Positions 1 to 10,491 of a stretch of 64,000 bases of DNA are shown one piece after another. This DNA comes from Blepharisma stoltei. Lineage: Eukaryota; Ciliophora; Heterotrichea; Heterotrichida; Blepharismidae. The notes under the pieces are model-generated. The model was not told where the DNA came from and did not search any database. It was given only the letters and a program-made list of their open reading frames with translations. The position numbers and the translations under genes are program-made. Position 1 is the first letter of the stretch. Every line of letters starts with the position of its first letter. The stretch lies in the NCBI GenBank assembly GCA_914767885.1, contig CAJZBQ010000045.1, positions 523,001 to 587,000 of the forward strand, written 5' to 3'.

Positions 1-3000
1 TCAGGTCCCCAGAATAGCACAATCAATACAATAGTGACTTGGTAAACTGATTGGATAATGATATTTGCAAGAATTCAAGGAGATAATATATATTCATTTT
101 TACCATAAGGAGCAGATTCAAGAACTTTGCTATCAGGATCTTGTGTTGCTAAGGCTAGTGCTGCTAAAGAGTCCATCATAAGATTAACCCATAACATTTG
201 GACTGCAGTTAAAGGGGAGCTTTTTACAGCTACAGCACCTATCAAGCACAGAAAAAGTGCAACTGCATTTACAGTCAACTGGAACTGCAAATATCTTCTG
301 ATGTTAAAATATATATTTCTTCCCCATTTAATTGCAGTCACAATACTCTGAATATTATCATCAAGCAAAATAATATCAGACGCTTCTTTAGCCATTGGCG
401 TAGCAGTCATCATAGCAATTCCAACATCAGCTCTTTGCAAAGCTGCTGCATCATTTGTCCCATCACCAGTGACCGCGACAATTCTTTCTAGTCCTCTCAT
501 TCCTATAGTCAAAAGTAGCTTATCTTGTGGGCTGCATCTTGCTAAAATTCTCAAATGTTCTTCCATTTTTTTAAATTCTTGCTCATCTCCAATCGAGTAA
601 CTAATGACTTCATCCTGTTCTTTTACTATAAGTCCTCCTGTTCTTCTGTCAAAATCTTTTCCAAGTATGATAGTATCATTATTAGTATTATAGTCATAAT
701 CATCTGCAAGAATACTACAATTTTTCCCTATCCTGGTAGCTATATCAGGGTTGTCGCCTGTAATTATTCTGACTGTGACTCCAGTTTTTCTTAAAGTTTC
801 TATAGCTTCTTTAGCCTCGTCTCTAACTGGATCTTCTATTCCAAAAATAGCAACAAGCACCATTCCGTTAGTTGCCTTATCCATTTCATCTTTATTTGGA
901 TTATCATTAAGCCCTATCTCTTTAACTGATCCTGCTTTATATGCAACAGCAATAGTCCTTAAAGATTTTTGTGACCATCTGATTAATTTTTCATTGACCT
1001 TTTCTTTGTCAGCTGAAGTTATTTCTACAATATTTCCGTCACTTTTCAACATATGTGTGCATCGTCTCATAATTCTTTCTGGGGCACCCTTAATATATAA
1101 AGCTGCATCATCAGGATTTTCTACATTAAAAGTGCTCATCATTTTTGCTTGTGAGTTAAAAGGGACTTGCATAACCTGGGTCTTCATATTTCTATATTGA
1201 TGATAATTCAGCCCCCAGTGCATCAAAAACATAAGTAAAGCACATTCAGTCCGATTTCCTGCCTTTTCTATATTTCCATCAACAGAGTGTACATCAGCAG
1301 TGGTATTTCTTGCGACAGAAGCTCCCAGAATGCTAACGACTTTAGAGTCGACTTCTGGGATCCTTATATTTGTTTTTTCTATCCCAATTAGCGCTTTAAT
1401 AACTTTCATCTCGTTTTTGGTCAAAGTCCCTGTTTTATCTATTAATAGCTCTTGGCAGCCTCCCATGGTTTCACAAGCTTTGAGATGCTTCACAAAAATT
1501 TTTTCCTCCTTCATTTTTTTCATTGAGAAAGCTAAACTTAAAGTGACAGCTAATGGGAGCCCTTCAGGGATTACTACAACTAATATAGTAATTGCAAAGA
1601 TAAAAGCTGTAAATACATGCTCGGTGTCGGAATCGTCCCATTTTCCGGCTTCGACAACATCTGAAATGATGAAAATTGATAAAGTTGTAAAAATAACAGC
1701 TGCAGCAATTGTGCCAATGATGCCAATATGAAGGCCGATTTGAGCAAGCTTTTCTTCTAGTGGTGTAGCTTCATCAGAGTACTGCTGCAATATCAGCTTA
1801 CTCCTTTCCTTATTCTTAAATATATTAATATAATTTGTTTTCAAAAATTTTTTGGAATTTTAATAAATTTAATGAGCAAAATTTTTAATTCTCGGAGTTA
1901 AGATGTTTGCCAATAGTAGAATTGCTTCCTACACAACAAACAATCATTTCCCCAGTACCTTCTACTATAGAGCATCCAGAGATAATAAAAGGATCATCAT
2001 TCCCTTTTTCAATTGTTTTGCTTTCTCCTGTCAAAGCACTCTCATCCACAGTCACTCCATAGGATCTTACCAATATTCCGTCAGCAGGCGCTATATCTCC
2101 TGGGTTTAAGTAAGGATCTCCCCCCTCATTTGTCCAATTTTCTAGTCTTTTTTTCTAAGAAAAAAAATTTTTTTCAGGACCTCAATTGTCTCATTTTCTA
2201 GTCTTTTTTGGATTTTTTCGAATGTCCTAAAAATTTTAGTTTTTTACTTTAAAAAAACTAGAAAATGAGACAATTGAGGTCCTGAAAATTTTTTTTCTAT
2301 CAAATTTTTACTAGAAAATTGGACAAATGAGGTCCTAAAAAAATTTTTTTTTCCTATAAGAAAAATGGACAAATGATAAAAGACTAGAAAATTGGACAAA
2401 TGGGGGGATCCTTACATCAGATCCCCAACCACCAAATCATTAACCCAAATTTCTTCCAGCTCCTCATTCCTCACAACATTTACGTAATGTCTTTTTGTGT
2501 CAGAATTAAGCCTTCTAAACTGGAGTTCTTTAAAATAGTCTTGTATAGCAAAAACAGTGATAGCAATAAATATAGATACAAAAATTGCACAGCCTTCATA
2601 TCAGCCTTCACTTAAATCGTCAATAATCCCTATTGCGAGTGAAACAATCCCTGCAAATAGCAAAAGCTGAATAACGAAATTTTTAAATTGGTCACATATG
2701 ATTTTTCATAGAGAGTTAGACGGCTGCACATAAGGCTTGTTGTCACCAAATCTAAATTAGAGTTTACGTAGACTGACGAAGCTGGATATCGTATTCAGTG
2801 CATAACAGACCAAATTTTTCACTTGTATAGCTTAGGACGGATTTTAGCTCGCCTGGGCTGCAACTTTCCCTCCAGATTGTGAAGCTGGCTTGGAGCCTAA
2901 AGTTGTCAAGCCAACTCCACAGGCTGACAAGGCATATTTTTGCCATTGGCAACTTTGGGTTCCCAAACCTACTCCACGAGTTGGAAGGAAAACTAGCAGC

Positions 3001-3197
3001 CCAGGAAGAGCTAAAAAGATGTCCTAGGCTATACACAAAGCATTGCAAAGTCATTCAATGCCCCCGAGTTTTTTAAGATTTTCTAAGCTGTGTCCATCGT
3101 GGATTGCGTGGGTTTCAAAAAGCGTACTAAATTAACGTTACATAAGCTGTTCAGGAGTTGTCCCAAATTGATTCCCAAGAAGGTCTTCTTCTTCCAT
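1..3197 (-). CDS. Plasma-membrane-type Ca2+-transporting P-type ATPase (PMCA, P2B), 3' end beyond window
   Basis: Pumps Ca2+ out of the cytosol. The protein starts MEEEDLLGNQFG at 3197 and carries the family blocks in order: N-terminal helix region, first two membrane segments, actuator TGES (about 2000), phosphorylation site DKTGTLT (about 1430), hinge TGDGTNDAAALQ (about 470), and membrane segments up to the left edge. TGA must be read as Trp, for example at 72-74, in the SLWKIICDQF stretch and in EGWYEG. The frame needs removal of three IESs (1831-1885, 2111-2412, 2826-3031) and two introns (2752-2767, 3127-3141). After removal it is continuous, e.g. VVGDLMYLNPGDIAPADG across 2111-2412. 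The C-terminal tail, where a calmodulin site would lie, is outside the window. Identity is secure; exact IES ends are inferred. Confidence 0.93.
1831..1885. other. Short IES in the Ca2+-ATPase gene (about 55 bp)
   Basis: TA at 1831-1832 and 1886-1887. Joining at TA puts the actuator end (GKHLNSEN) in frame with YINIFKNKERSK. Every forward reading of the segment between them has stops in the gene frame. No strong terminal inverted repeat is visible. Confidence 0.6.
2111..2412. mobile_element. TA-flanked palindromic MITE/IES in the Ca2+-ATPase gene (302 bp)
   Basis: Both ends read TAAGGATC, then a C-run, then ATTTGTCCAATTTTCTAGTC as inverted repeats. An inner inverted repeat (about 2178-2210 against 2258-2290, GGACCTCAATTGTCTCATTT) makes each arm a hairpin. 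Excision between the TAs at 2111 and 2413 restores GDLMYLNPGDIAPADG. Confidence 0.85.
2752..2767 (-). other. 16-nt spliceosomal intron
   Basis: GTAAACTCTAATTTAG on the minus strand. Removal joins QLRQST to FGDNKPYVQP in frame in the Ca2+-ATPase, and the intron itself carries in-frame stops. Length and GTA...TAG ends match heterotrich mini-introns. Confidence 0.85.
2826..3031. mobile_element. TATAGC-ended inverted-repeat IES in the Ca2+-ATPase gene (206 bp)
   Basis: Left end TATAGCTTAGGAC and right end (complement) TATAGCCTAGGAC begin inverted repeats of about 45 bp that share TTTTAGCTC and CCTGGGCTGC. TA-to-TA excision (2826 and 3032) joins EWLCNALC to TSEKFGLL in frame. The element is clearly less AT-rich than the flanking gene. 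Confidence 0.88.
3127..3141 (-). other. 15-nt spliceosomal intron
   Basis: GTAACGTTAATTTAG on the minus strand, between TTPEQL and TLFETHAIHDG near the N-terminus of the Ca2+-ATPase. Contains in-frame stops. Confidence 0.85.
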
Positions 3198-3587
3198 TAT
3201 CCGTTTTACAAAGAATTTAGTAAGAATATTTATGGAATTTAATGTTATCTTTGAAGTTTAAGAGACAAAGGCGTTAGAAGTTAAGATTTTAACTGTTATT
3301 TAAAAAATGGAAGGCATTAAAATAAAAAGGTTTGTTAGGATTTTGAATATGGGAGGGAGAATTAAAAAAATGCTTAACCATCAAAATGCTTTTATGTAGT
3401 GAAACAATTAAGTCACTAAATGAACAATTTCTCACATAATTTTCAAATAAGCAGTCAGAAATCAATGATAGCGCTTAATAGACTGATTACAATCCTGTAA
3501 ATTAGATTCATCTCAAAGTTATTAGTATGCTGGTAAATCTAAATAGAATAAAGACTTAAATTATTTTTCAGTTATTTTACACTCTTA
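3198..3587. other. Intergenic spacer
   Basis: AT-rich spacer between the start of the Ca2+-ATPase and the end of the coiled-coil gene. I see no gene, palindrome or dispersed repeat in it. Confidence 0.6.
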
Positions 3588-4670
3588 TTAAAGAGATCCA
3601 TTACTCCTTGGAAAAGCTTTATCATAAATACTTGTAAGTACTTCTTCTGAATTCAATAAATGCTCCACTACCATTTCTCTTTCTTCAGCCTCACTTTTTT
3701 TGTACATTCCTCTTTTCTTAATTATTTCATTTCTAACATTTTCAATGCATTTTCTTAGGATCATTTCTACTTCAGTTTTTGATTCAATCTCTCTTGTATA
3801 AGCAGTTCTTGCAGCTCTTAAATTTTTTCTCTCTATTTCTAGTAATTTCTTCAGTCTTGCAATCACTCCTTCATATCTTTCAATCTGTGGATTATTTATT
3901 GTTAAAGCAGTTTCAATTTGTCTTGTAACTGATTTCGGAGAGTTTGCTGTGAAAACTGACCTCATAGTCCCTGTCATTTCAAACTTTTCTTCTTCATTTT
4001 CATATTGTTTTTTCACTCGATAATACTTTTCCATCAACTCTCGTAATTCGCTTTCTTTAATTTTCAATTCAATTTTCAGCTGCTTATTTTCTTGTTCAAG
4101 ACTCAGATTTTTACTATCTATAATCTGAGCTGAAGATCTCAGCATTTCCAATTCTTTAGAAATTTTACCTTCATTTTTGACTAATGATGAAATTTCTTCA
4201 ACTTTTTTTTGTCTTTTTTCTTCAAGGTCTTCACAGATTCTCCCTAATTTCATATCAAAAATCCTAACAATATCTTTTTCTTGGTCTAAGAGCTCATTTT
4301 GCATGTCTTTTTTAAAACTGGATATTGCGATCATAAGTTTTCTATGAAGGCTATCGACTTGTTCTAGGCTGCTTTTGGTCCTTTCTGAATTAGGAGATGG
4401 GCCCATACGAGTTTCTTTTAGCTCAGCTTTAAGGGCAGCTATTGTAGTTTGATAATCAATAACTTTTTGAGCTAAAGATCTCTCGGCTTGCTGGAGATGG
4501 GCTTGTAATTGAATATTTTTTGTACGTTCTATATTAAGCTGCTCTTGCAAGTCTTGGATTTTTTGATAAGCATCTCCGCCTCCTCCTTGAGAAGAGAGCA
4601 TTCTTGGACGGTTTCCTTTGCTTTCAATAGTTCTTTGACGAGTGAAAAGACTGATGGGGAATAATGACAT
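3588..4670 (-). CDS. Coiled-coil protein, 360 aa, function unknown
   Basis: Uninterrupted reading frame starting MSLFPISLFT at 4670 and ending NGSL at 3588. From about residue 35 to 345 it is dominated by charged heptad-like sequence (for example KIQDLQEQLNIERTKN and IERYEGVIARLKKLLEIERK) with long predicted coiled coils and short breaks near residues 85-95 and 230-250. No catalytic motif, signal peptide or membrane segment is visible. A cytoskeletal or basal-body scaffold role is plausible from composition alone and cannot be assigned. Confidence 0.75.
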   Translation of the reverse strand: MSLFPISLFTRQRTIESKGNRPRMLSSQGGGGDAYQKIQDLQEQLNIERTKNIQLQAHLQQAERSLAQKVIDYQTTIAALKAELKETRMGPSPNSERTKSSLEQVDSLHRKLMIAISSFKKDMQNELLDQEKDIVRIFDMKLGRICEDLEEKRQKKVEEISSLVKNEGKISKELEMLRSSAQIIDSKNLSLEQENKQLKIELKIKESELRELMEKYYRVKKQYENEEEKFEMTGTMRSVFTANSPKSVTRQIETALTINNPQIERYEGVIARLKKLLEIERKNLRAARTAYTREIESKTEVEMILRKCIENVRNEIIKKRGMYKKSEAEEREMVVEHLLNSEEVLTSIYDKAFPRSNGSL

Positions 4671-4785
4671 TTATGCTTTGTTTTTAATTATTTTTTAACT
4701 GCATTGCCATAATACAAATAATTATGGGTATAAATCTGATTGCTATTTTATAATATAGCAGGCAACAATTATTTGATAATAGAGA

Positions 4786-5042
4786 CTACTTATATTTTTG
4801 AATCTCTCTGGCGAGGAGATCAAGATTTTGAGCATTAATTCTGCAAATATAATTTTCTAGATGAGTTTGAAAAGTTGCCTATAAATCTATAAATGAATGA
4901 GATTAGAACAATTTAAATCCAAAATTGTAATAAATTGCAATTATAAAATTTGCGATACCAAGATTTGATTAGATACATTGTGAAATATAAGTAATAAAGT
5001 TTACTTGATTTCCTCCTAACTAATGAAGAGCAAAACTTGCAT
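4786..5042 (-). CDS. Possible small split gene ending in a conserved-looking helix
   Basis: The 3' exon (about 4786-4885) reads ATFQTHLENYICRINAQN then LDLLAREIQKYK and stops with TAG. Codon use looks coding. Upstream, a GTAAAC donor follows GGNQ at about 5008 and the acceptor TATAG precedes the 3' exon, so the roughly 120 bp gap may be a mini-intron enlarged by an IES. A start ATG at 5042 would need a further 17-nt intron. I do not recognise the protein; only the last exon is persuasive. Confidence 0.3.
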
Positions 5043-5523
5043 AATCTTTATAGCATCTTTAATTTTCGTTAAATCAAAAGCATTATTATTTCGTAAAAAA
5101 TGACAAAAGCTTATTTTTGATTTATAAAATCAGTAAATAGTAAAAAAATTTCTATATTATTTAAAACCAAAATCTCAAATTTAAACTCTAATAAATAGCT
5201 TCATTTATATTTCAAAATTCAGCATAATTTTAATTCATATGTGCCATTTATTTATTCACCTAATTTTTCTAGCACTAAACAACTTTCTGAATAGATTATT
5301 TCATTTATATTTGGTAGAACTTTTTCAAGCACCAGCCATATCCTATTCTATTATCATAAATAACAAAATTCGCCAGCAGAGAAGTTTCAGATTATCTATA
5401 TTCGTAAATTATACTCAAATAATTTAGATATCCCCCAAAATTTACATTAAGATTGCCATATTATCATAATTTTCCTATTATAAATAATCACTTTTTAACC
5501 AAACTCAATGCAGTATATCACAT
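5043..5523. other. Intergenic spacer
   Basis: Very AT-rich; no supported gene or repeat seen. Confidence 0.5.
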
Positions 5524-6410
5524 TTAAATATTATTTTCACTGCAAGTATTGCTTGAAAAGCTTTCTTTTCTGTTCTTCGCTTCAATTGCTTTGGCAAAGA
5601 GCCCAACTGATTCAGCATTTTGGCTGTTATCATTCTCGTTCAACACATTTTTCAATGATTCACATTCACTTTTTAGGACTTTGACAACCCCTTCCAGGCT
5701 GTCTATTTTCTTTTGCAACGAAAAAGAGTATTCTTTGAGCATTTTGATTAAATGGGCATCTTCTTCTTTTTCTCGCAATAAATTTTTTATTAAGGTTTGC
5801 TCTTCTTTTGGTTGGCACTCGCTTTCTTCGATTTCTTCTAATATATCAGAAATTGCTATTTACTGCAATTGGTGGCAATTACAGAGCGTGACAGAAAAAA
5901 GAAAAAAACCAAAATCAGAGGTTGCCTAAAAACCGCGGCCCTGATGGCCCACGGAGTCCTGGTGGCAATTTCCGGGGTGGGAGATGGCTTGGGCTGACTG
6001 GGCCTCTCCCCGACCCACAGACAAGAAACCGATGGCTCAATGCCAATTATTGTATCTGAAAATGGCAAGGGTAGTTCCAGAAGGAGACATAGGACGATTT
6101 CCTAATACTCTGAGCACTATCAGGGGTTAAGAGAGTCCTCTGCACAAACTTTAGCCAAGCAAGTTTCGGGTCAGTCTCCCCCAAAAGATGTCGACGTCAC
6201 CATTTTGGGTGACGTCGACAGAAAAAGGCGTTGCTGGCTTCATTACCTATGCCACAGGAAGTGCGAAGCTGAAGCTCGACAGGCTAGGGGTTGAAATAAT
6301 CCCCTTTTAACCCCTCTAACTAAATCTCTCTCAAATATATCAGCTAGAGGAGATGAGGTTAATTTTTCAAAGCAAGAGTGGGAGCGTGAAACTATCGGTA
6401 CTTCAAACAT
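5524..6410 (-). CDS. Short coiled-coil protein (about 130 aa) split by an IES
   Basis: N-terminal exon MFEVPIVSRSHSCFEKLT at 6410 continues to SPLAD; the rest (ILEEIEESECQPKEEQ ... KKIDSLEGVVKVLKSECESL ... SENNI) lies at 5841-5524. The two parts share the 10-bp direct repeat AATATATCAG at 5840 and 6334, and joining there gives an open frame of 131 codons including the stop. The C-terminal two thirds is an acidic/leucine coiled coil. Family not recognised. Support is the frame restoration and consistent coding composition on both sides. Confidence 0.65.
5840..6333. other. IES of about 494 bp flanked by AATATATCAG
   Basis: A 10-bp direct repeat, which contains TA, flanks a less AT-rich segment that breaks the coiled-coil gene. 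It contains the perfect palindrome GTCGACGTCACC...GGTGACGTCGAC near 6191-6224. No long terminal inverted repeat is visible, so this is more like a target-duplicating insertion than a TIR MITE. Confidence 0.6.
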
Positions 6411-6538
6411 TTATTATAAAAATTTTAAATAGTAATAAGGGGAATCTAATTATAATGTTTTATATGCGTTCTAAATATATATTATGAGGTAAAGCCATAA
6501 AAATATTTATTGATTTGGTTAAATTATGAGAAGCTTAT

Positions 6539-6847
6539 TTATTTCTTCGTCAAGCTTCCAGCAACAATCATGATTTCTCTAATGGTATAATCAGTGACCA
6601 ATCTATTGATTACATATGGATCATTTTGAGCAAACTCTTTGATCATTCTTTCATCTGCTTCAAATAAAAGAACCCCAGTGTCGATAGGGTTTTGTAAAGC
6701 TCCTCCTAGAATTAACCCTCTTGATTCGTATGCTCTTGCATGAGCTAGGTGTGATTCTCTATAAGGGACTCTTTTATCAACCATGCCTTCGACATACTTA
6801 TAGGTTAGCAGAAAGTGCTTGAATCTTCTTGCTTGAGAGGCGAGCAT
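6539..6847 (-). CDS. YCII-domain protein (YciI family), 102 aa
   Basis: Small single-domain alpha/beta protein of the YciI-related (YCII) family, whose members are dimeric and of poorly defined, possibly enzymatic, role. Family signatures are RRFKHFLLTYKYVEGM followed by R-x5-H-L-x-H and the GLILGGALQNP turn, then the DPYV block near residue 80. Length is typical for a stand-alone domain. It stands alone with no operon-like context. Start at 6847 is the first ATG and gives the expected N-terminus. Confidence 0.8.
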   Translation of the reverse strand: MLASQARRFKHFLLTYKYVEGMVDKRVPYRESHLAHARAYESRGLILGGALQNPIDTGVLLFEADERMIKEFAQNDPYVINRLVTDYTIREIMIVAGSLTKK

Positions 6848-8150
6848 TTTTATTTATTAACTGCAAATTTTAATAATTTTTCACCAGTATTAAGGTGTTA
6901 AATTTGATTCTTTATTAATTTGAGTATTTTGGAGGAAAGCTGATTAATCAGAGAAGGGATAGAAACTATTGCTGATAATTGGAGTTATCCAAAATGAGAA
7001 CTTCAAACTCATAAGGAAATAGAAAGGATATTTATTATAGTTAAATTTCATATACATTAAAAAGGGCAGTAACCTACCTACCCTGGAGTAACTCGGGTAT
7101 CTTGTGGAAAGGAGTATATAGCGCGTGCTCCCTATAGATTTTTAAGGAAAATGCCCTTCAAGAAAAAAATTATTTTGAAATTCCAAAAAAATTCCGAAAA
7201 GTCAAATATCAATTTAAAAATGTCATTATATATGTCCTATTTGTCAATTTGAAAATAGACTTTTCAGATTTTTCATTAATTTAAAATTTAAATTTTTTAT
7301 ATAAAAGCATTTGTCCTCAGGATCTAAATAAGGCTTGTGCTATAGGTGTTATCTTAGTTTGATGGAGCGCAATGTCGGATTTGGCCGACTGAAAGCTCAT
7401 AGTCAGATCAGAGCTACCTTTTGGGGAGATGGAAAGAAGGAATTTTAAAAATAAGTTCAACATAGCAGGTAGTTTTTTATGGTCAATTAGGAAATTCTCT
7501 AGCGCGATTGGTAACCCAGCTTCTCTAATTCAAGCCTTCAGTTCATCGGGAGTAATACAGTGAGAGGCCGTGCTCGAACTCGCAAGCAAGCAGCGGCGCG
7601 TTGTGAAGATGAGAAGTGCTTGAAATCTGGCTGTAAGAAGTTTCTCTATAAGCTTAATTAACCTTAGGTTAAATTTCAATTATATTGTCTCAATTGACAA
7701 TTTTATATTAGGGCATATATTTTAAAAAGTAATAAAAATCATAATTTTATTAGCTTTGATAGCAGTCTGAATTATCATTATACCTCAGGTTTTTAATTGG
7801 CTGATCTAAGTTAATTCATCTTTCTCCAAAACAACTGCTTTTGTTTCTAGTCCTTTTAGAAAGAAAAATATGAAATTTAAACTTGAGATTTTTGCTTTCA
7901 AAAATGTTTCAATCCTAATGCTATTTTAAATAAAAATGAAGAATCCAAGACTTTTAATAATAAGACTGACATATAATAAAAGCCTTCTAAATAATTTTCA
8001 GGCTTTTTTATTCTTTTCTAAAGCAATATCATAATTTTTCTTCCAAAATCAAGTTTTCCAATAACCATCAATTATTCTCGTTTTAAATTTTATGCTACCT
8101 TCATTATTATTTGAATTTATCTATATAGCAATAAATGGATTATAAACATT
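6848..8150. other. Intergenic region containing one dispersed insertion
   Basis: About 1.3 kb. The central part (7051-7667) is a target-duplicating insertion described separately. The flanks are ordinary AT-rich spacer with no supported gene. Confidence 0.5.
7051..7667. mobile_element. SINE-like insertion of about 617 bp with 11-bp duplication
   Basis: The 11-mer GTTAAATTTCA occurs at 7040-7050 and 7668-7678, bracketing a segment with GC-rich stretches unlike its surroundings. A tRNA-type B-box-like GTTCGAGC lies on the minus strand at about 7567-7575. No protein frame. Because it is intergenic, excision cannot be tested by frame restoration. Confidence 0.5.
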
Positions 8151-9956
8151 ATGTACCGGCGAGTAGAAAATCGCGATGAATCAATGAAAAACTTCTATAC
8201 AATCATTGAGCAGCTTGGTGAAGGAACTTTTGGGAAAGTCTGGAGAGCAGTCAGCAAAGCCACAGGTGAAGAATTCGCAATTAAATCCATTGATAAATCT
8301 AAGCTTGGCCAAGACGAAATTTCAAATCTTCAGCTTGAAATCGATATAATTTCTCAAGTAGATCACCCAAATATCGTCCGCACTTATGAAGTTTTCGATG
8401 AGCCTCGATATTTGCATTTTGTCATGGAAATTATGAGTGGAGGTGAACTATTCGAAAAAATTGTGGAAAAAGACCACTACAGTGAAAAAGAAGCAGCAGA
8501 CACAATTCGTCCAGTCGTGGAAGCAATTAAATATTGTCATGATATGGGGATTGTCCATAGAGATTTGAAGCCAGAAAATTTATTACTTTCATCAGCTGAT
8601 GAAGGTGGAATTTTAAAAATCACAGACTTTGGCTTGGCAAGATTTTATGACGATGATTTAATGACGACTGCGTGTGGAACCCCAGGATATGTCGCACCAG
8701 AAATTATTGAAGCGAGAGGATATGGACTTGAAGTCGATTATTGGAGTTTAGGAGTGATTTTATATATTATGCTGTGTGGATTTCCACCTTTTTTCGAGGA
8801 TAACAATGAAAAGTTGTTTGATATGATAAAGAAAGGCGAGTATGAGTTTACGTCTCCTTATTGGGATGATATTTCAGCTATGGCAAAAGACTTGATTTCT
8901 CATTTGCTACAGGTGAAACCTTAATTATTAATGGTTAGTTAAGCTTATTGTGTACTCAGACCACCAATCATGGTATTCGCCTCCCTTGGTTATTTTCGCT
9001 AGCTGCCTGCTTCTCATCGCTTTTTAATCTATGCTCACTATTTTTGAGTGAAGAGTTAAAGGCTACTGTACCAAAAGTCAGCATGGGTTGCCTCCAAGAA
9101 AACTCAGAAAAAAATTTAGTTACCTAAAGACTAAAGATGATCGTTCTGGCTAGTTATCCCGAAGGACAAATAGGCGATCTAGGTATATAGCGCTTTCCCG
9201 AGGATGGCGCCATTCCGCGCCATCCTCGGGCAATTTCTATAGTTCGCGAGCAGCTATGCTCGACCTTGACTCCCCCTCACTACGCCCACCCTGGCAATTT
9301 TAATTTAAATAAAAGAGTAAAAATAAAATGACAAGCCCATCATTATGGAATTAGCATGCCAAATGGATTTAGCATAGTTTGCGAGCAGCTATGCTTGACC
9401 TTGAATTCCCTCACTCGCCATCTCTATGACAATTTTATTTTAAATAAAAGAGTAAAAAGAAAATGGCAAGCCCATCATTATGAATTTAGCATGCCAAATG
9501 GATTTTAACAGCTAGAGATGAGGGACAGCATTTTTCAACTTCGAATCCCTCTCCTCATGAGGAAAAACTAGTCTTAAATCTTAAATAGGGTTAGGCTTCT
9601 CACTCCCGAACCTCTCATCCGCTCTGCTGTCCTTTTCTATACAAGCTGGACAATTAGAAGCCTTCCTCAAAGTGGTCAGTCCTTTTGAGAGGCTTGCTCT
9701 CGTATTTAAAAATCACCACATCATTTTAATATATATGCTTCAGGTAACTCCAAGCCAAAGGTTTAACGCTGAAGAAGTTTTAAGACATCCTTGGATGACA
9801 GGAGAAAACACTCCTCGCACCAATATGCCAGCTGTAAGTAGAAAGATAAGAGAATTCAACACCAGAAGAAGATTCAGAAAAGTCGGAAACGCAGCAGTTG
9901 CTTCAGTGAAGCTTATTCACATTGCACATGAAAAGCATAGAGAAGAGTATGCATAA
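8151..9956 (+). CDS. Ca2+/calmodulin-dependent-type protein kinase (CaMK family), split by an IES
   Basis: Ser/Thr kinase of the CAMK group, about 324 aa after removal of 8910-9740.
Motifs: glycine loop GEGTFGKVWRA, VAIK-type AIKSIDKS, HRDLKPENLLL, DFG in KITDFGLARF, GTPGYVAPE and the C-lobe RHPW.
The tail reads RKIREFNTRRRFRK then VGNAAVASVKL. It closely resembles the autoinhibitory and calmodulin-binding segment of CaMKI/DCLK-type kinases, so Ca2+ control is likely. No EF hands follow, so it is not a CDPK.
The 5' part ends SHLLQV and the 3' part resumes TPSQRFNAEEVLRHPW, matching the usual spacing of this subdomain. Confidence 0.9.
9184..9241. repeat. CCCGAGGATGGCGC hairpin
   Basis: TATAGCGCTTTCCCGAGG...CCTCGGGCAATTTCTATAG folds on itself. 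The same hairpin arm forms both ends of the element at 31179-31407, so this looks like a solo terminus of that family. Confidence 0.75.
9241..9510. repeat. Two tandem copies of a 135-bp repeat
   Basis: Units start AGTTCGCGAGCAGCTATGCT at 9241 and AGTTTGCGAGCAGCTATGCT at 9376 and end near ATGCCAAATGGATTT. An inverted single copy lies at about 55385-55545 inside an IES of the second cyclase gene, so this is a dispersed family. Confidence 0.75.
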
Positions 9957-10015
9957 TTTATTAATAAACTTTAGCTTTATTTTGATAAATTTATTTACAA
10001 TAGTATTTCAATTAA

Positions 10016-10462
10016 TTATTTCACCGTTTTCTTTTTCCCGATTTCTGCCTTTCTTTTTTTAGTATCTTTTTCTTCTTCATCTTGGCTGGCATCTTTTCTC
10101 TTTGCAGGCTTGGGGTCCTCAGCTGCTTTTTGTGCTGCCTCGAGTTTTGCTTTTTCCTGCTCATGGAGAGTCTTGAATTTTTGCTTTTCTGCTTCAGAAG
10201 CATTTTTCCAGAGCCCAGCGATATGCTTGATCATATCTTTGGGACCAAGATCAGGGTTCTGAGCTTTGACTTCAGCCCTTTTGCTACTGACAAATAAATT
10301 ATAAGCTGAGGCGGGACGTTTAGGTTTAGCAGTGTCAGACTTAGTTGAAGCAATTGGATGGTGGTTTTCTTTGTTTGATTTAGATTCTTTGGTTTCTTCA
10401 ACTTCTTTCTTCTTGTCGGCGTGATCTTCTTGTACAGGAGCTGCACCTTTTTTAGCTGGCAT
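10016..10462 (-). CDS. HMG-box chromatin protein (HMGB/NHP6-like), 148 aa
   Basis: Non-sequence-specific DNA-bending protein. A single HMG box spans about residues 50-118: KPKRPASAYNLFV, then ...DLGPKDMIKHIAGLWK and EKQKFKTLHEQEKAKLE, with the usual aromatic and basic positions. It is preceded by an acidic/Lys N-terminus and followed by a Lys-rich tail ending KKKTVK, probably nuclear-targeting. Length fits one-box ciliate HMG proteins. Start MPAKKGAAP at 10462. A 176-bp palindromic element sits only about 30 bp upstream of the ATG (10492-10667), so the germline and somatic promoters would differ if it is excised. Confidence 0.92.
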   Translation of the reverse strand: MPAKKGAAPVQEDHADKKKEVEETKESKSNKENHHPIASTKSDTAKPKRPASAYNLFVSSKRAEVKAQNPDLGPKDMIKHIAGLWKNASEAEKQKFKTLHEQEKAKLEAAQKAAEDPKPAKRKDASQDEEEKDTKKRKAEIGKKKTVK

Positions 10463-10491
10463 TTTTATTTTATAGTGTGTCTTAAATTAGA

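Larger units (their letters stand above)
8915..9740. mobile_element. Composite IES of about 830 bp in the CaMK gene
   Basis: Flanked by CAGGT at 8910 and 9741 inside a longer imperfect match (GCTACAGGTGAAAC against GCTTCAGGTAACTC). Joining at CAGGT gives LLQVTPSQR, the canonical kinase spacing. A TA join (8908 and 9745) is also open but loses two residues. Inside lie a hairpin (9184-9241) and a tandem repeat (9241-9510). Confidence 0.7.

Noticed and set aside
127-1731. Plus-strand open frames across the Ca2+-ATPase region
   Set aside because: They lie antisense to a strongly conserved protein with all P-type motifs and have no recognisable product.
5239-5427. 62-codon plus-strand ORF
   Set aside because: AT-rich low-information sequence in a spacer; no independent support.
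7051-7667. tRNA or snRNA gene
   Set aside because: No cloverleaf or known snRNA core could be drawn; only an isolated B-box-like motif.
8908-9746. TA-to-TA excision of the CaMK IES
   Set aside because: Gives an open frame but deletes two residues (QV) from a subdomain of fixed length; the CAGGT join keeps kinase spacing. Not excluded without reads.
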